Shown: positions 8,920 to 18,728, counted from the first letter of the stretch. The stretch: DNA of 64,000 nucleotides from Shewanella halifaxensis HAW-EB4 (GCF_000019185.1 NC_010334.1:2232001-2296000), one strand, 5' to 3'. Notes: a model not told the origin generated them from the letters alone. Numbers and translations are program-made.

Positions 8920-10743
8920 ATGAAATTTTTAAAATGGTTTTTCATTTCAATCTTAGGATTGGTTCTTGCTTTGGTGCTTTATGTCACCTTGATTTTTGAT
9001 CCCAATGATTTTAAACCGCAAATCATTGACTTGGTGAAAAAGGAAACGGGCAGAGAACTGGCTATCGGCAGCGATTTGTCCTGGACGTTTTTCCCGAGTT
9101 TGGGCATTAAACTTGGACAAATCACCTTATCGAACCCTGACGGGTTTCAAAATCCTTCCATGCTTGCTGTAAACCAAGTTGTTGCCGAAGTGGCATTAAT
9201 GCCACTACTAAAGAAAGAGGTGGAGATCTCACAGCTCAACCTCGATGGCTTAACTTTGATGTTTGAGACTCAAAAGAATGGTCGCACTAGCTTCGACGGT
9301 TTAACGGGTAAAGCTGGTAAAAAAGACAATACTGACAAATCTGCCGCGAAAGCCACAACTGGCACGAGCCTAGCGCGCCTTGATATTGGCGGTATTGCGA
9401 TAACCAATACTAAGATCATCAATATTGACCATGCAAATCAGACCGAACAAGTTTTTGCGCTGAAGGAGCTAACATTAGGCCGTTTTCAGCTTGGGGAGTT
9501 TGCACCGCTTAAGTATGAGCTCTCGGCAACCTTGCCCGATATGACCCTTGTCAGTCAGGGGGAAGGACAGCTCAAGGTCGCGCAAGATCTTAACACCATT
9601 ACCATTAATGACTTTGCGGTTAGCAATCAAGTGACTGGTGCAGGACTTCCTCATGGCAAGTTAAAGGCTGATCTGAATACTTCTTTAGTTATTGCCTTAG
9701 ATAAGCAAACGCTCAACCTGGTACTTTCTAGTTTTAACGCCGCTAATATTAATGCCTCAGGTTCACTCGATGTGGCTTACGGTCATAAAGTTCCGAGCGT
9801 CGTTGCTAAGCTTGAAGTTGGGGATGTCGATCTTGATGCATTGCTACCTAAAGATGAAACCAAGCAAGCAAAAGGCGCTAAAGCACCAAACACGTCATCG
9901 AAAGCGGTTGAACCAGATTTAACGGCGATGAAGTCGGTAAATCTAGATGTTGACGTTCGAGTCAAGTCGGTTAAGGTCGCTAACTTAAAAACTCAAAACT
10001 GGGTGATGCAATTAGTGATGCAAGGTGGCGTAGCTGATATGAAGCAACTGTCGGCCGACCTGTATGGCGGAAAAGTTAATGCGTCAGCTACAGTCGATGG
10101 TAGAAATAAGGTTGCCCAATATCAATTTAATGAACGTCTGACCGGTGTCGATATTCGAGCCTTGTTAATCGATTTGGCCGAGGTTGATATGCTTGACGGT
10201 AAGGCAAACTTCAATGTTACTGGTAAAGGTAAGAGCTTAATTCCTGACAACTTAAAAAAGAACTTGATTGCAAATGGTAAGTTTGAAATTGCCGATGGCG
10301 CGATTCATGGCGTTAATATCCCGCAAATGATCCGTGAAGCAAAGGCAAAGTTAGGCGGTGATCTATCTGCTGGTGCGGGCTCTACTGAACAAAAGACCGA
10401 CTTTACTAGCATGACAGGCTCATTCTATATTGCTAAAGGAGTGGTATCAAATCCCGATCTCGATATGGCTTCACCACTCATTCGCCTTAAGGGCGCTGGT
10501 ACTGCCAATATTATTAATGAAGCGTTAGATTATAAGTTAACCACATCTGTCGTTGGCTCTTTAGAAGGTCAGGGCGGAGATAAGCGTGATTCCCTCTATG
10601 GTATAGAGATCCCCTTTGTGATTAGTGGCACTATGTCTGAGCCCAAATTTGCCTTAGATACGAAAGCACTGCTCGACTCGAAACTAAAAGATGAAACCAA
10701 TAAGTTGAAAGACAGTTTACTCAAGAAATTTGGAGGTTTTTGA
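8920..10743 (+). CDS. AsmA family protein
   Basis: AsmA-type envelope protein of about 607 residues: an N-terminal membrane anchor (MKFLKWFFISILGLVLALVL), then a long periplasmic beta-rich body. Seen: FDPNDFKPQIIDLVKKETGRELAI and SWTFFPSLGIKLGQITLSNPDGF, both hallmark AsmA N-terminal motifs, and a C-terminal AsmA_2-like domain with GKANFNVTGKGKS and LDYKLTTSVVGSLEG. AsmA proteins are TamB-like and are thought to help lipid movement to the outer membrane. An in-frame ATG at 8908 exists; 8920 gives the standard hydrophobic N-terminus. Its stop overlaps the start of the next gene (TGATG), so the two are translationally coupled. Confidence 0.92.
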   Translation: MKFLKWFFISILGLVLALVLYVTLIFDPNDFKPQIIDLVKKETGRELAIGSDLSWTFFPSLGIKLGQITLSNPDGFQNPSMLAVNQVVAEVALMPLLKKEVEISQLNLDGLTLMFETQKNGRTSFDGLTGKAGKKDNTDKSAAKATTGTSLARLDIGGIAITNTKIINIDHANQTEQVFALKELTLGRFQLGEFAPLKYELSATLPDMTLVSQGEGQLKVAQDLNTITINDFAVSNQVTGAGLPHGKLKADLNTSLVIALDKQTLNLVLSSFNAANINASGSLDVAYGHKVPSVVAKLEVGDVDLDALLPKDETKQAKGAKAPNTSSKAVEPDLTAMKSVNLDVDVRVKSVKVANLKTQNWVMQLVMQGGVADMKQLSADLYGGKVNASATVDGRNKVAQYQFNERLTGVDIRALLIDLAEVDMLDGKANFNVTGKGKSLIPDNLKKNLIANGKFEIADGAIHGVNIPQMIREAKAKLGGDLSAGAGSTEQKTDFTSMTGSFYIAKGVVSNPDLDMASPLIRLKGAGTANIINEALDYKLTTSVVGSLEGQGGDKRDSLYGIEIPFVISGTMSEPKFALDTKALLDSKLKDETNKLKDSLLKKFGGF

Positions 10744-11315
10744 TGCTCAATCCGCTCCTTCTCTCTCTGGCCGTTTTTGGCTTGATGGGCTGCTCCAGCC
10801 AGCAAGCTGAAGCCGCGAAAGTTGAAACGACTACCACGCCAAAAACGCTGCCGAGCCAAATACAGCAGCCTCAAGTGCAGCCCATTAAGGTATTACCAAC
10901 GGGTATTGTGGGCGGCGGAAGTGCTGGAGACAGGGTGTCAATAAAGGATAAAGCGATGAGTCAGGGATTGTTAGATGCCAAGCTTGTGGTAACTGATAAA
11001 GCGAATATTACGCTGCAATATACCAATAACCAAAGCTATGGGGTTCCACTCATGTTTGCGTCAGGGATGACTGCCGATCTATGGCTGCTCGATCCTACGG
11101 GTCATAAAGTCTGGGCTTGGTCGAACGAGATGATGTTTACCCAAGCGCTACGAGAAACCGTGATGCCAGCGGGTAAGACTCAAAATGTGAAGTTTACTAT
11201 CCCGACGAAAGTGGCAGCAAAAATCACTAAAGGCTATAGCTTAAAGGCAATTTTTGCAGGCAGAGCGACGGAATCTCAAAGCCCAGCTATGCTACCAGTG
11301 ACTTACTATTATTGA
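10743..11315 (+). CDS. BsuPI-domain lipoprotein
   Basis: Lipoprotein of about 190 residues. Seen: signal peptide with lipobox LMGC (Cys near residue 17), a low-complexity Q/P/T linker, then a domain matching the BsuPI (intracellular proteinase inhibitor) fold: N-Q-S-Y-G-V-P-L-M-F-A-S-G, DLWLLDPTGHKVWAWSNEMMF and a TVMPAGKTQNVKFTI strand. BsuPI domains occur in many secreted proteins without known protease targets. It is coupled to the AsmA gene by a TGATG overlap, suggesting a joint envelope role; that role is inferred. Confidence 0.8.
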   Translation: MLNPLLLSLAVFGLMGCSSQQAEAAKVETTTTPKTLPSQIQQPQVQPIKVLPTGIVGGGSAGDRVSIKDKAMSQGLLDAKLVVTDKANITLQYTNNQSYGVPLMFASGMTADLWLLDPTGHKVWAWSNEMMFTQALRETVMPAGKTQNVKFTIPTKVAAKITKGYSLKAIFAGRATESQSPAMLPVTYYY

Positions 11316-11390
11316 GTATCATCGTAGTACGAGGTGACTCATTCTAATCCTTAATGTAAACGTATTTAAGGAGAGATAGCTTTAGTAGCA

Positions 11391-11418
11391 AAAAAGGCGA
11401 CCACTTGGTCGCCTTTTT
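11391..11418. terminator. Bidirectional intrinsic terminator
   Basis: Perfect stem GGCGACC / GGTCGCC with an ACTT loop, flanked by an A5 run on the left and a T5 run on the right. It can terminate both the lipoprotein gene (plus strand) and mltD (minus strand). Confidence 0.88.
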
Positions 11419-11451
11419 AATATTTACTGCTCGGTGTTTTATACCAGAAGG

Positions 11452-13011
11452 TTATGTTCTAACCTTCGTCATATCAACATATAGCTTAAGCATTTGACCT
11501 GGCTGAATGTACTTGCTCTTCTCGAGTGAATTCCAACGCACTAAGTCGCTAACACTCACATTGAATTTGCTCGCAATACGCGCTAAAGAATCGCCATTTC
11601 GCACCTTATAGTTAACGGTGCGCATCACTTTATCCAAGTCTTTCTTGTTGGATTTAGTTCCTGACCAGATCACCAGTTTTTGGCCAATTTGTAATGGGTC
11701 TTTTGGTGCCATGCTATTCCAACTGGCAAGCTGAGCCGTTTTAACTTTATATTGCTTAGCGATTTTCCAAAGTGAGTCGCCAGATTCCACTTTATAGGTG
11801 ATTTTACTCGCACCGCGCGCTTTATTTTGTTGGCGATTTAAGCGTTGATCAGCAGATAAGAGATACTCATCTAAGTTTTTAGCCGCTACGGGGATCAGTA
11901 AAAACTTACCCGCAACAATGGTGTTGCCATTAATATCATTGACCGCTTTTAAGGCTGAAACCGTTGTACGGTATCGTTTAGCGATTACGCCTAAGCTATC
12001 ACCTGATTTTATCTGGTAACGTTCCCAGTTAAGTCTTTCATTTGTTTTGGTATTATTTAAAGCAATTCTGAAAGCATCGGCCTTGTCGACGGGCAGTACA
12101 AGCTTGTGTGGGCCGTCAGGCGCAGTCGCCCAGCGGTTATAGCCTGGGTTGAGTTTATGCAGTGCTGAAGTGCTCATGTTAGCGATATCGGCAGCAAGCG
12201 CTAAATCGATCTGGCTGCCAATATCGACTACTTCAATTTGTGGCGCATTGCTAATCGGAGTGAGTTTAATACCGTACTTGTCGGCATTTTTGATCACGTC
12301 AGCTAAAGCGAGTAGCTGAGGTACGTAACGTTCTGTCTCTCTTGGCAGGTTAAGGCTAAAGAAATCGGTCGATATGCCTTTCTTCTTATTGCGTTTCGCA
12401 GCGTTGATCACGCGACCTTCGCCTGTATTGTAGGCAGCAATGGCATATAACCAGTTTTGCCCTGTTTTACCGTGAAGGTACTCAAGCATATCTAAAGCGG
12501 CAGTAGTGGCAGCTGGTACATCACGGCGACCGTCATACCACCAGTTCATCTGTAGTCCGAAGTGGCGTGCCATCGGTGAAGTGAATTGCCAAAGGCCCGA
12601 TGCCGCACCATGTGAGTAGGCAAAAGGATCGAAAGCACTTTCTACGATTGGTAGCAAAGCTAACTCGATGGGTAGATTACGCTTTTCAATTTCTTCGACT
12701 ATCAAGTACATAAACGGCGTAGCACGTTCAGATACGCGTTCTAAATGCTGAGGGTGCTTGATATACCAGTCGCGATATTGGCGAACGAGCTTTTCATCAG
12801 GTACTTCCATCTGCATGTCTAAACGGATCCGTTGCCAAATATCGGTGATCTCAACGACCTTAACAACTTCTGGCTCGATAGGTTTTGGGGCGACTTTCTC
12901 AACTGCAACTGGTTTGGCAGGGATCCCTTCCGAAGTCTGCTGGCTCTCTAAAGCTTGACAACCTGTCAACAGGGCAATGCCCCCTGCGACGAATAAAAAT
13001 GGTACGCGCAT
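11452..13011 (-). CDS. mltD: Membrane-bound lytic murein transglycosylase D
   Basis: Outer-membrane lipoprotein lytic transglycosylase, 519 residues. Seen: signal peptide with lipobox LLTGC (Cys at 18), an SLT catalytic domain with LPIVESAFDPFAYSHGAASGLWQF (catalytic Glu near 124) and AIAAYNTGEGRV, then three LysM repeats, each beginning Y-x-(V/I)-(K/E/R)-x-G-D-S-L (about residues 340-385, 408-450 and 470-512). The LysM modules bind glycan. The gene sits beside gloB as in E. coli (mltD-gloB), supporting orthology. The start ATG at 13011 is fixed by the lipoprotein signal. Confidence 0.95.
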   Translation of the reverse strand: MRVPFLFVAGGIALLTGCQALESQQTSEGIPAKPVAVEKVAPKPIEPEVVKVVEITDIWQRIRLDMQMEVPDEKLVRQYRDWYIKHPQHLERVSERATPFMYLIVEEIEKRNLPIELALLPIVESAFDPFAYSHGAASGLWQFTSPMARHFGLQMNWWYDGRRDVPAATTAALDMLEYLHGKTGQNWLYAIAAYNTGEGRVINAAKRNKKKGISTDFFSLNLPRETERYVPQLLALADVIKNADKYGIKLTPISNAPQIEVVDIGSQIDLALAADIANMSTSALHKLNPGYNRWATAPDGPHKLVLPVDKADAFRIALNNTKTNERLNWERYQIKSGDSLGVIAKRYRTTVSALKAVNDINGNTIVAGKFLLIPVAAKNLDEYLLSADQRLNRQQNKARGASKITYKVESGDSLWKIAKQYKVKTAQLASWNSMAPKDPLQIGQKLVIWSGTKSNKKDLDKVMRTVNYKVRNGDSLARIASKFNVSVSDLVRWNSLEKSKYIQPGQMLKLYVDMTKVRT

Positions 13012-13111
13012 TGAAAATGTGTGTCCTTAAAATAGGCTCAAAAAAGCCAGAAAACTCTTGCTTAGTTCTGGCTTCGTGGCGCTGAAATAGCGGACTATTG
13101 TAGAATAATTT

Positions 13112-13888
13112 TTAGAAATTGTCTTTCCATTGACGCAGAAGTGCGAAGCTTTGCACGGGATCTGCGATAGGTTGTTGGAATTGAACGGCTAAAGATTTTT
13201 GAATTTCTAGGCTATCAAGGCGTAAAAAAGGGTTTATGGCTTTTTCTAGGGCTATTGAGGAGGGCAAAGTGGGCTTATTTTCCGCTCTCAGGGCATGGGC
13301 TTTTACTGTGTACTCGATAAGTGCAGGGTTATTTGCTTCAACCGCTTTGGCAAAGTGAAGATTGGCTAAGGTGTATTCGTGAGCGCAAAAAACTCGGGTA
13401 TTATCGGGTAGCAGACTTAACTGAGTTAACGACTGGTACATCTGCTCTGCAGTCCCTTCAAATAAGCGGCCGCAGCCTCCACTGAATAGGGTATCACCAC
13501 AAAATAGCGCGTCTTCGATTAAGTAGCAGATGTGACCAGATGTATGCCCCGGGACTTGAATGACTGTCGTATTCAAGCCAATATTCTCTAGTGTAATGTT
13601 ACCATTTGTGCTGATAGGGCGGTTAACGCCAGCTATATTTTCGACTTGTGGACCATATACTGGAGTGTCCTCACCGAACAGCTTAAGTAGCTGCTCGATC
13701 CCCCCCGTATGATCATGGTGATGATGGGTAATTAAGATCCCAAGTAGCGGCAAATTGGTTTGGGTTAAATAGTCTGTGACTACTTGGCCGTCGCCGGGAT
13801 CAACCACATAGACGCCAGAGCTTTGCTGAGATTGAAACACCCAGATATAATTATCGTTGAACGCAGGTAGTGGAGTGATCTGTAACAT
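13112..13888 (-). CDS. gloB: Hydroxyacylglutathione hydrolase (glyoxalase II)
   Basis: Metallo-beta-lactamase-fold thioesterase that hydrolyses S-D-lactoylglutathione, the second step of methylglyoxal detoxification. Seen: the [10 protein letters not shown] metal motif near residue 54, [28 protein letters not shown] and CAHEYT, all in glyoxalase II order. Length of 258 is standard. It is divergent from the yafS-like gene; the gap of about 135 bases must hold both promoters. Confidence 0.96.
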   Translation of the reverse strand: MLQITPLPAFNDNYIWVFQSQQSSGVYVVDPGDGQVVTDYLTQTNLPLLGILITHHHHDHTGGIEQLLKLFGEDTPVYGPQVENIAGVNRPISTNGNITLENIGLNTTVIQVPGHTSGHICYLIEDALFCGDTLFSGGCGRLFEGTAEQMYQSLTQLSLLPDNTRVFCAHEYTLANLHFAKAVEANNPALIEYTVKAHALRAENKPTLPSSIALEKAINPFLRLDSLEIQKSLAVQFQQPIADPVQSFALLRQWKDNF

Positions 13889-14024
13889 ATCGAGACTCTC
13901 TATTTAAAGAAGTTAACCGCTCTATCTAATTTATTTGAGCGTTTAAACAAGTTTACTGACCAAAGCTGTTGCTTGTATACCGCTTTCGTTATTAAAGTAA
14001 GCAAGAGTGTTTTTGGAGGTCGAT

Positions 14025-14765
14025 TTGTCACAGTCTGAATTACCGTTAAAGCCTTATCATTGGTCAGAACTTCCCAATGGCCCTGTCATTCGTCAAAGTG
14101 TCGAGCAGGCATTATCTCCTTGGTGGCCAAGAATTTTTGGTTATTACATGCTAAACCTTGGCCCTTTGAGCCATAAAATAGACAAGATAGGGGTGGGGAT
14201 CAGTAAGCAATATTCTTTATTTGATCAGCCGCAGGCGAGCATTGAAGGCGACTATAGTCATTTGCCGATACAAAATATTAGTATCGATGCCGTAGTGATG
14301 AACTTTATTTTAGAGTTTGAGGCAGACCCTTATCGTTTACTTCGGGAGGTCGATAGGGTGCTTATTTCGGGAGGGCATTTAGTTATTACAGGCTTTAACC
14401 CTCTGAGTCCGATGTTTGTCGGAAAAATGTTGCCTAAACACCAGCAAGAGATCCCTTGGAATGGACGCTTCTTTATGCCATCACGGGTAAAAGACTGGCT
14501 AGGGTTGCTAGGTTATCAAGTGGTCGCCGATGAACGTTTATTGCACCATCATCTGCTAACAGAAGCAAAGATTAATAATATTTGGTCTCATGCGCTTAAG
14601 TCTTGGTTACCCAGTATCGGCAGTATTTATGTCCTAGTGGCTAAAAAATTAGAAACACCATTAACGCCTATACAAGCAAGACGTAAAGTTAAGCAGCGTA
14701 ATTGGTCTACAGCGCCCAGTGCCGGACGCGCGGGCCATGCGTCTAACACTCACCACAGTAAGTAA
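14025..14765 (+). CDS. yafS: YafS-like SAM-dependent methyltransferase
   Basis: Class I methyltransferase fold, about 246 residues, substrate unknown. Seen: SIDAVVMNFILEFEADPYRLLREVDRVLISGGHLVITGFNPLSPM, which is the motif IV to post-II region shared with E. coli YafS, and an N-terminal LSPWWPRIFGYYMLNLGPLS resembling YafS. Synteny gloB-yafS-rnhA-dnaQ supports the name. The frame opens at a GTG at 14007, but GGAGGT at 14015-14020 sits 4 bases before a TTG at 14025 and is the best start signal. The C-terminus is basic. Confidence 0.82.
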   Translation: MSQSELPLKPYHWSELPNGPVIRQSVEQALSPWWPRIFGYYMLNLGPLSHKIDKIGVGISKQYSLFDQPQASIEGDYSHLPIQNISIDAVVMNFILEFEADPYRLLREVDRVLISGGHLVITGFNPLSPMFVGKMLPKHQQEIPWNGRFFMPSRVKDWLGLLGYQVVADERLLHHHLLTEAKINNIWSHALKSWLPSIGSIYVLVAKKLETPLTPIQARRKVKQRNWSTAPSAGRAGHASNTHHSK

Positions 14766-14804
14766 AAGAATTAATCACCTTCAAATTAATATTAAAGAGT
14801 CTTG

Positions 14805-15701
14805 ATGCGTATAACATTAAAACAGTTGGCCATTTTTGAAGCGGTTGCTCGAAGTGGACAAGTTGCAAAAGCTGCTGAGATGGTCAATTTGTCATCTCCA
14901 GCAGCATCGATGGCACTGTCTGAGCTAGAGAAACAGTTTGATACCCGCCTATTTGAGCGGTTCGGTAATCGCTTACGCTTAAACTCTCAGGGCAGCTTAC
15001 TGTTACCCTTAGCCACTGAAGCGCTGCAAAAAATTAATCAAATTGAACATACATTTTCGCCGGCAGGGGCAGAGTTAGGCGGTAACCTGAATGTTAGCGC
15101 CAGTTCGACGATCGGTAATTATCTATTGGCGAGGAGTGCGGTAGCATTTTGTCAGCAACATACCAATACATTAGTTAATGTTCATATCGATAACAGTCAG
15201 GCGGTGATTAATGCTGTGCTGGAGTTTCGAAGTGAAATGGGCTTTATCGAAAGTCAGTGCCTTGATAGCCGTATTGCTGTTGAAGCCTGGCATAAAGACA
15301 AGTTACTCGTCTTTTGTCACCCGGCGCACCCACTAGCAGGGAAACGAGTTGCTCCACGTGAATTATATAATATGCCTTGGGTTATGCGAGAGGAAGGCTC
15401 AGGCACTCGAGAATGTTTTGTCAGTGCTGCTAATGCGCTTGATATGCAACCTCAAGAAAAGTTTTGCTTCTCAACGCCAGATGCAATCAAGCAAGCAGTA
15501 AAGCAAGGCGCTGGACTTGGTGTGTTATCGGAATTAACGCTTGAAGAAGATATCATTCGCAAAGAGTTAGCACTTATCGAAGTGGAAGGTTTAACATTAG
15601 AGCGTAAGTTTTATCGTATCCATCATAAAAGCCGTAACTTTAATCCATTAGGCTTAGCCTTTATTGATTTTTGTCGAGGCTTTTTAAATACTGATTGCTA
15701 A
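14805..15701 (+). CDS. LysR-family regulator, YeiE-like
   Basis: LysR transcription factor of about 298 residues. Seen: N-terminal winged helix ITLKQLAIFEAVARSGQVAKAAEMVNLSSPAASMALSELEKQF and a ligand domain with ASSTIGNYLLARSAVAF, NSQAVINAVLEFRSEMGFIES and MREEGSGTRE. These segments resemble E. coli YeiE more than CysB or NhaR. It lies 39 bases after the yafS-like gene on the same strand, between yafS and rnhA where E. coli has no gene, so it appears to be a lineage-specific insertion into that cluster. Target genes are unknown. The ATG at 14805 is used rather than the TTG at 14802. Confidence 0.88.
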   Translation: MRITLKQLAIFEAVARSGQVAKAAEMVNLSSPAASMALSELEKQFDTRLFERFGNRLRLNSQGSLLLPLATEALQKINQIEHTFSPAGAELGGNLNVSASSTIGNYLLARSAVAFCQQHTNTLVNVHIDNSQAVINAVLEFRSEMGFIESQCLDSRIAVEAWHKDKLLVFCHPAHPLAGKRVAPRELYNMPWVMREEGSGTRECFVSAANALDMQPQEKFCFSTPDAIKQAVKQGAGLGVLSELTLEEDIIRKELALIEVEGLTLERKFYRIHHKSRNFNPLGLAFIDFCRGFLNTDC

Positions 15702-15812
15702 CCGGTTTACAGCTTACCTTGGTAGCTTGTTAAGCTATTAAGAAGTACTAGGCTAATGAGTGACGTCGAGCTTGTCATCTATTAGCCCTTGAGAGTGCTA
15801 TACCCGAGGGGA

Positions 15813-16298
15813 TTAGGCTTGAGCCTGCTGATTAATATAACCGCTATCTTCTTGTGAGGGTTTAGCTTCGGCAGCTTGGCGTGCAAGGTCGTCACAACGC
15901 TCATTTTCTGTATGCCCTGCGTGGCCTTTAACCCAACGCCAGTCAATTTGATGACGTTGTGATACCGTGTCCAGACGTTTCCATAAGTCGACATTTTTTA
16001 CTGGTTGACCCGCAGAGGTGAGCCAACCTTTACGCTTCCAACCGTGGATCCACTGGGTGATCCCTTGGCGCATATATTGACTGTCGCTGGTTAAGATCAC
16101 TTGGCAGGGGACTTTCAACACTTCCAGAGCGACAATCGGGGCCAATAGCTCCATACGATTGTTAGTGGTGAGGGCAAAACCATCAGCGAGCTCTTTTGTT
16201 TGCTTTTTATACTTTAAAACGATGCCATAACCGCCAGGGCCAGGATTTCCGAGGCAAGAACCATCGGTATAGATAGAGATCTGTTTCAGTCCAGTCAT
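15813..16298 (-). CDS. rnhA: Ribonuclease HI
   Basis: Degrades the RNA strand of RNA-DNA hybrids. Seen: [16 protein letters not shown] (first catalytic Asp), [16 protein letters not shown] (catalytic Glu), [24 protein letters not shown] (catalytic Asp, basic protrusion) and [21 protein letters not shown] (catalytic His and Asp). About 161 residues, the usual size. It is divergent from dnaQ with about 70 bases between, the classic rnhA/dnaQ arrangement with overlapping promoters. Confidence 0.97.
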   Translation of the reverse strand: MTGLKQISIYTDGSCLGNPGPGGYGIVLKYKKQTKELADGFALTTNNRMELLAPIVALEVLKVPCQVILTSDSQYMRQGITQWIHGWKRKGWLTSAGQPVKNVDLWKRLDTVSQRHQIDWRWVKGHAGHTENERCDDLARQAAEAKPSQEDSGYINQQAQA

Positions 16299-16371
16299 CA
16301 AGTTGCTACCATAGCTATAATTGCTGGGCGAGTATACCCAAAAAATTTAACTGAGAAATGCATAAATTCAT

Positions 16372-17100
16372 ATGAATATTGTTTCAAGCGCGAAGCGACA
16401 AATTATTCTCGATACCGAAACCACAGGTATGAACCAATCGAGCGGTCCAATTTATTTGGGCCATAGGATCATTGAAATTGGTTGTGTCGAAGTAATAAAC
16501 CGCCGTTTAACGGGCCGCCATTATCATGAGTACATTAATCCGCAACAGCCGATTGATGAAGAAGCGATTGCCGTTCACGGTATAACCAATGAGTTTGTGG
16601 CGGATAAACCAAAGTTTCATGAAATTGCACAAAGCTTTATTGAGTTTATCGATGGCGCAGAGATCGTGGCACATAACGCTAACTTCGACGTTAGCTTTAT
16701 GGATCATGAATTTTCGATGTTGCAGCCGCGGGGGCCAAAGACGGCTGATATCTGTCAGATCCTAGATTCGCTCGCAATCGCTAAACATTTACACCCTGGC
16801 CAAAAGAATAACTTGGACGCCTTGTGTAAGCGTTATGGTATCGATAACTCGGCCCGTGATCTCCACGGCGCTTTACTCGATGCCGAGATTTTGGCTGACG
16901 TATACCTGTTGATGACAGGTGGTCAAACGAAATTTAACCTTTCAAGTGAAAAAGCAGGACAAGAGGGCGGTGGTATTCATCGCCTAAGTGCGGATAGATC
17001 AAAACTTAAAGTGATCGCGGCATCGGCCGATGAACTGATAAGACACGAAGAGCGGCTCGACTTAGTCGCAAAATCAGGACAATGCCTCTGGCGCGGATAA
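16372..17100 (+). CDS. dnaQ: DNA polymerase III epsilon subunit (3'-5' proofreading exonuclease)
   Basis: Proofreading exonuclease of the replicative polymerase. Seen: ExoI LDTETTGM (Asp and Glu), ExoII VAHNANFDVSFMDHEF, and ExoIII DLHGALLDAEILADVYL, with the His of the DEDDh class. The C-terminal region (RHEERLDLVAKSGQCLWRG) corresponds to the alpha-binding tail. Length 242 is normal. The TIGR03503-type gene starts 10 bases downstream and is likely co-transcribed. Confidence 0.97.
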   Translation: MNIVSSAKRQIILDTETTGMNQSSGPIYLGHRIIEIGCVEVINRRLTGRHYHEYINPQQPIDEEAIAVHGITNEFVADKPKFHEIAQSFIEFIDGAEIVAHNANFDVSFMDHEFSMLQPRGPKTADICQILDSLAIAKHLHPGQKNNLDALCKRYGIDNSARDLHGALLDAEILADVYLLMTGGQTKFNLSSEKAGQEGGGIHRLSADRSKLKVIAASADELIRHEERLDLVAKSGQCLWRG

Positions 17101-17110
17101 ACGTCATTTT

Positions 17111-18445
17111 ATGAGTCTCTCTATGATTAGAAGAGTTAAATCTCTAACGGTTTTCTTAATTTGTTATTTTTTAGTGAGCAGCGCAGCCTTGGCTGATGTC
17201 GTGCTCTCTTCTCATGCCTCTGAGTTAAAAAATCGATTTAGACTCGATCATATGGTTGAGTCTGTGACGCTACTCATACATAGAGAGTACGGCAGTGCCC
17301 CTGTGGTTATCGTGCGCCCTGATGGCAGTAAATGGTACGTTAACCGCCATCCTGAAGATAAAGTCACTTGGATGGAAGGCTTAACAGGTGACATGATCAC
17401 CATTAACCAGCCAATGCCGGGTCCGTGGCAACTGATCGGCCAAGTGGTTGAAGGCTCCGTGATTGATAAGGTGTCGAAGCTTTCTATTGATGTTGATCCT
17501 ATTCCGCAGCCACTGTTTCAAGGAGAACGACTCAAACTCACCGCCAGGTTATTGGGTGATGAGCAAAAAGTGCGCTTGCCGGGCCTCGATTTTATGATGA
17601 ACTGGACTGCTCGGTTTGTCAGTGATAGCAACTCAGCCGATGAAAACTATGCCGCAGGCACACTTATAGTCGGTGCTTATAGAGACAATGGCGAAGCGCT
17701 GGATGAACGTCCAGATGATGGGATCTTTACCAGTGATTTAAACTTAGAGCAGCCATGGGGAGGTTACACTCTTCAAGTTCGTGCTAACAATGCGGTGCTC
17801 GAACGTGAATATACCGAGCCATTTAGATTATCCCCGCGGCCAATCGAAGTAGAGTTATTGACGCCTGATAATCCTGAAAGCGGGATCTGGACTTTAGATA
17901 TTAAGCTGAACGATGAACTGCTTAAATTGGAACAAACCCATCTTGAAGCCGAAATAAATGGGCCGACAGGCAAGATGATCCCGGTAACGATCGCCGATTT
18001 TAAAGAGGCCAGCAACCGCTTTGTGCTACCTAAGGTAATGGATTTCGGTAGTTATCATTTAAAGCTCAGTGCAGTGAGTACCACAGTTAACGGAAGAGAG
18101 ATCTACTTAAGCTTGCCAGAGCTGTTTTTTAATCTTATTCAGCCACCAGAGCCGCCACCGAGTGCAGAGGAGCTTGCTGCAAGAGCCGAGGCGATAGCCA
18201 AACAGCAAGAGCTGCAAGCGAAAGAGCAAGCCATTTTTCTCATCGTGTCGATCAATATTGTATTGATCGTGGTGGGGATATTGATTTTATTGTTCATTCG
18301 TAAACGCAGTAATCTCAAAAAGGCGTTGGCGGCAACTGAAGCACGCTTAGAAACTGAGGTCCGTCAGGAGAAGATGCTGCTAGAACTGGATCAAATCGAT
18401 TTAACCATGCCGGAAGATACGGATAGTCAGGCTGGGAAAACGTAG
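17111..18445 (+). CDS. TIGR03503-type membrane-anchored periplasmic protein
   Basis: A 444-residue envelope protein. Seen: N-terminal signal peptide (SLTVFLICYFLVSSAALA), a beta-rich periplasmic body with RPDGSKWYVNRHPEDKVTW and MPGPWQLIGQV, a Pro-rich patch (PPEPPPSAEEL), one C-terminal membrane segment (about residues 377-400, IFLIVSINIVLIVVGILILLF) and a charged cytoplasmic tail. This layout fits the TIGR03503 family known from Shewanella and Vibrio; its function is not established. The position directly behind dnaQ suggests shared transcription without implying shared function. Confidence 0.75.
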   Translation: MSLSMIRRVKSLTVFLICYFLVSSAALADVVLSSHASELKNRFRLDHMVESVTLLIHREYGSAPVVIVRPDGSKWYVNRHPEDKVTWMEGLTGDMITINQPMPGPWQLIGQVVEGSVIDKVSKLSIDVDPIPQPLFQGERLKLTARLLGDEQKVRLPGLDFMMNWTARFVSDSNSADENYAAGTLIVGAYRDNGEALDERPDDGIFTSDLNLEQPWGGYTLQVRANNAVLEREYTEPFRLSPRPIEVELLTPDNPESGIWTLDIKLNDELLKLEQTHLEAEINGPTGKMIPVTIADFKEASNRFVLPKVMDFGSYHLKLSAVSTTVNGREIYLSLPELFFNLIQPPEPPPSAEELAARAEAIAKQQELQAKEQAIFLIVSINIVLIVVGILILLFIRKRSNLKKALAATEARLETEVRQEKMLLELDQIDLTMPEDTDSQAGKT

Positions 18446-18523
18446 TTTCGTCACCTAAATGTCGAAGAATAAATCGAATTGTTCGTTTTTCGACTAGTCA
18501 GTGACGATCTGATAAAAAACTTA

Positions 18524-18552
18524 TTGACGGACTACCTCTCTCTACGTATTAT
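18524..18552 (+). promoter_or_regulatory. Sigma70 promoter for the tRNA-Asp cluster
   Basis: TTGACG at 18524-18529 and TATTAT at 18547-18552 with an exact 17-base spacer, followed by a GC-containing discriminator (TCACCGC) typical of stable-RNA promoters. It ends 16 bases before the first tRNA. Confidence 0.7.
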
Positions 18553-18568
18553 TCACCGCACTTGATGA

Positions 18569-18645
18569 GGAGCGGTAGTTCAGTTGGTTAGAATACCGGC
18601 CTGTCACGCCGGGGGTCGCGGGTTCGAGTCCCGTCCGCTCCGCCA
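18569..18645 (+). tRNA. tRNA-Asp(GTC), copy 1
   Basis: A 77-nt cloverleaf with GGAGCGG/CCGCTCC acceptor stem, anticodon loop CTGTCAC (anticodon GTC), T-loop GGTTCGAGTCC and an encoded CCA end. Identical to the two copies that follow. Confidence 0.97.
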
Positions 18646-18728
18646 ATCAAGTGCTAAATTTAAGTTATTTGTTAGTGACATAACGAATAACATTGGAAAT
18701 CAACATGATTGATTTCTAGTAAAGTTTT

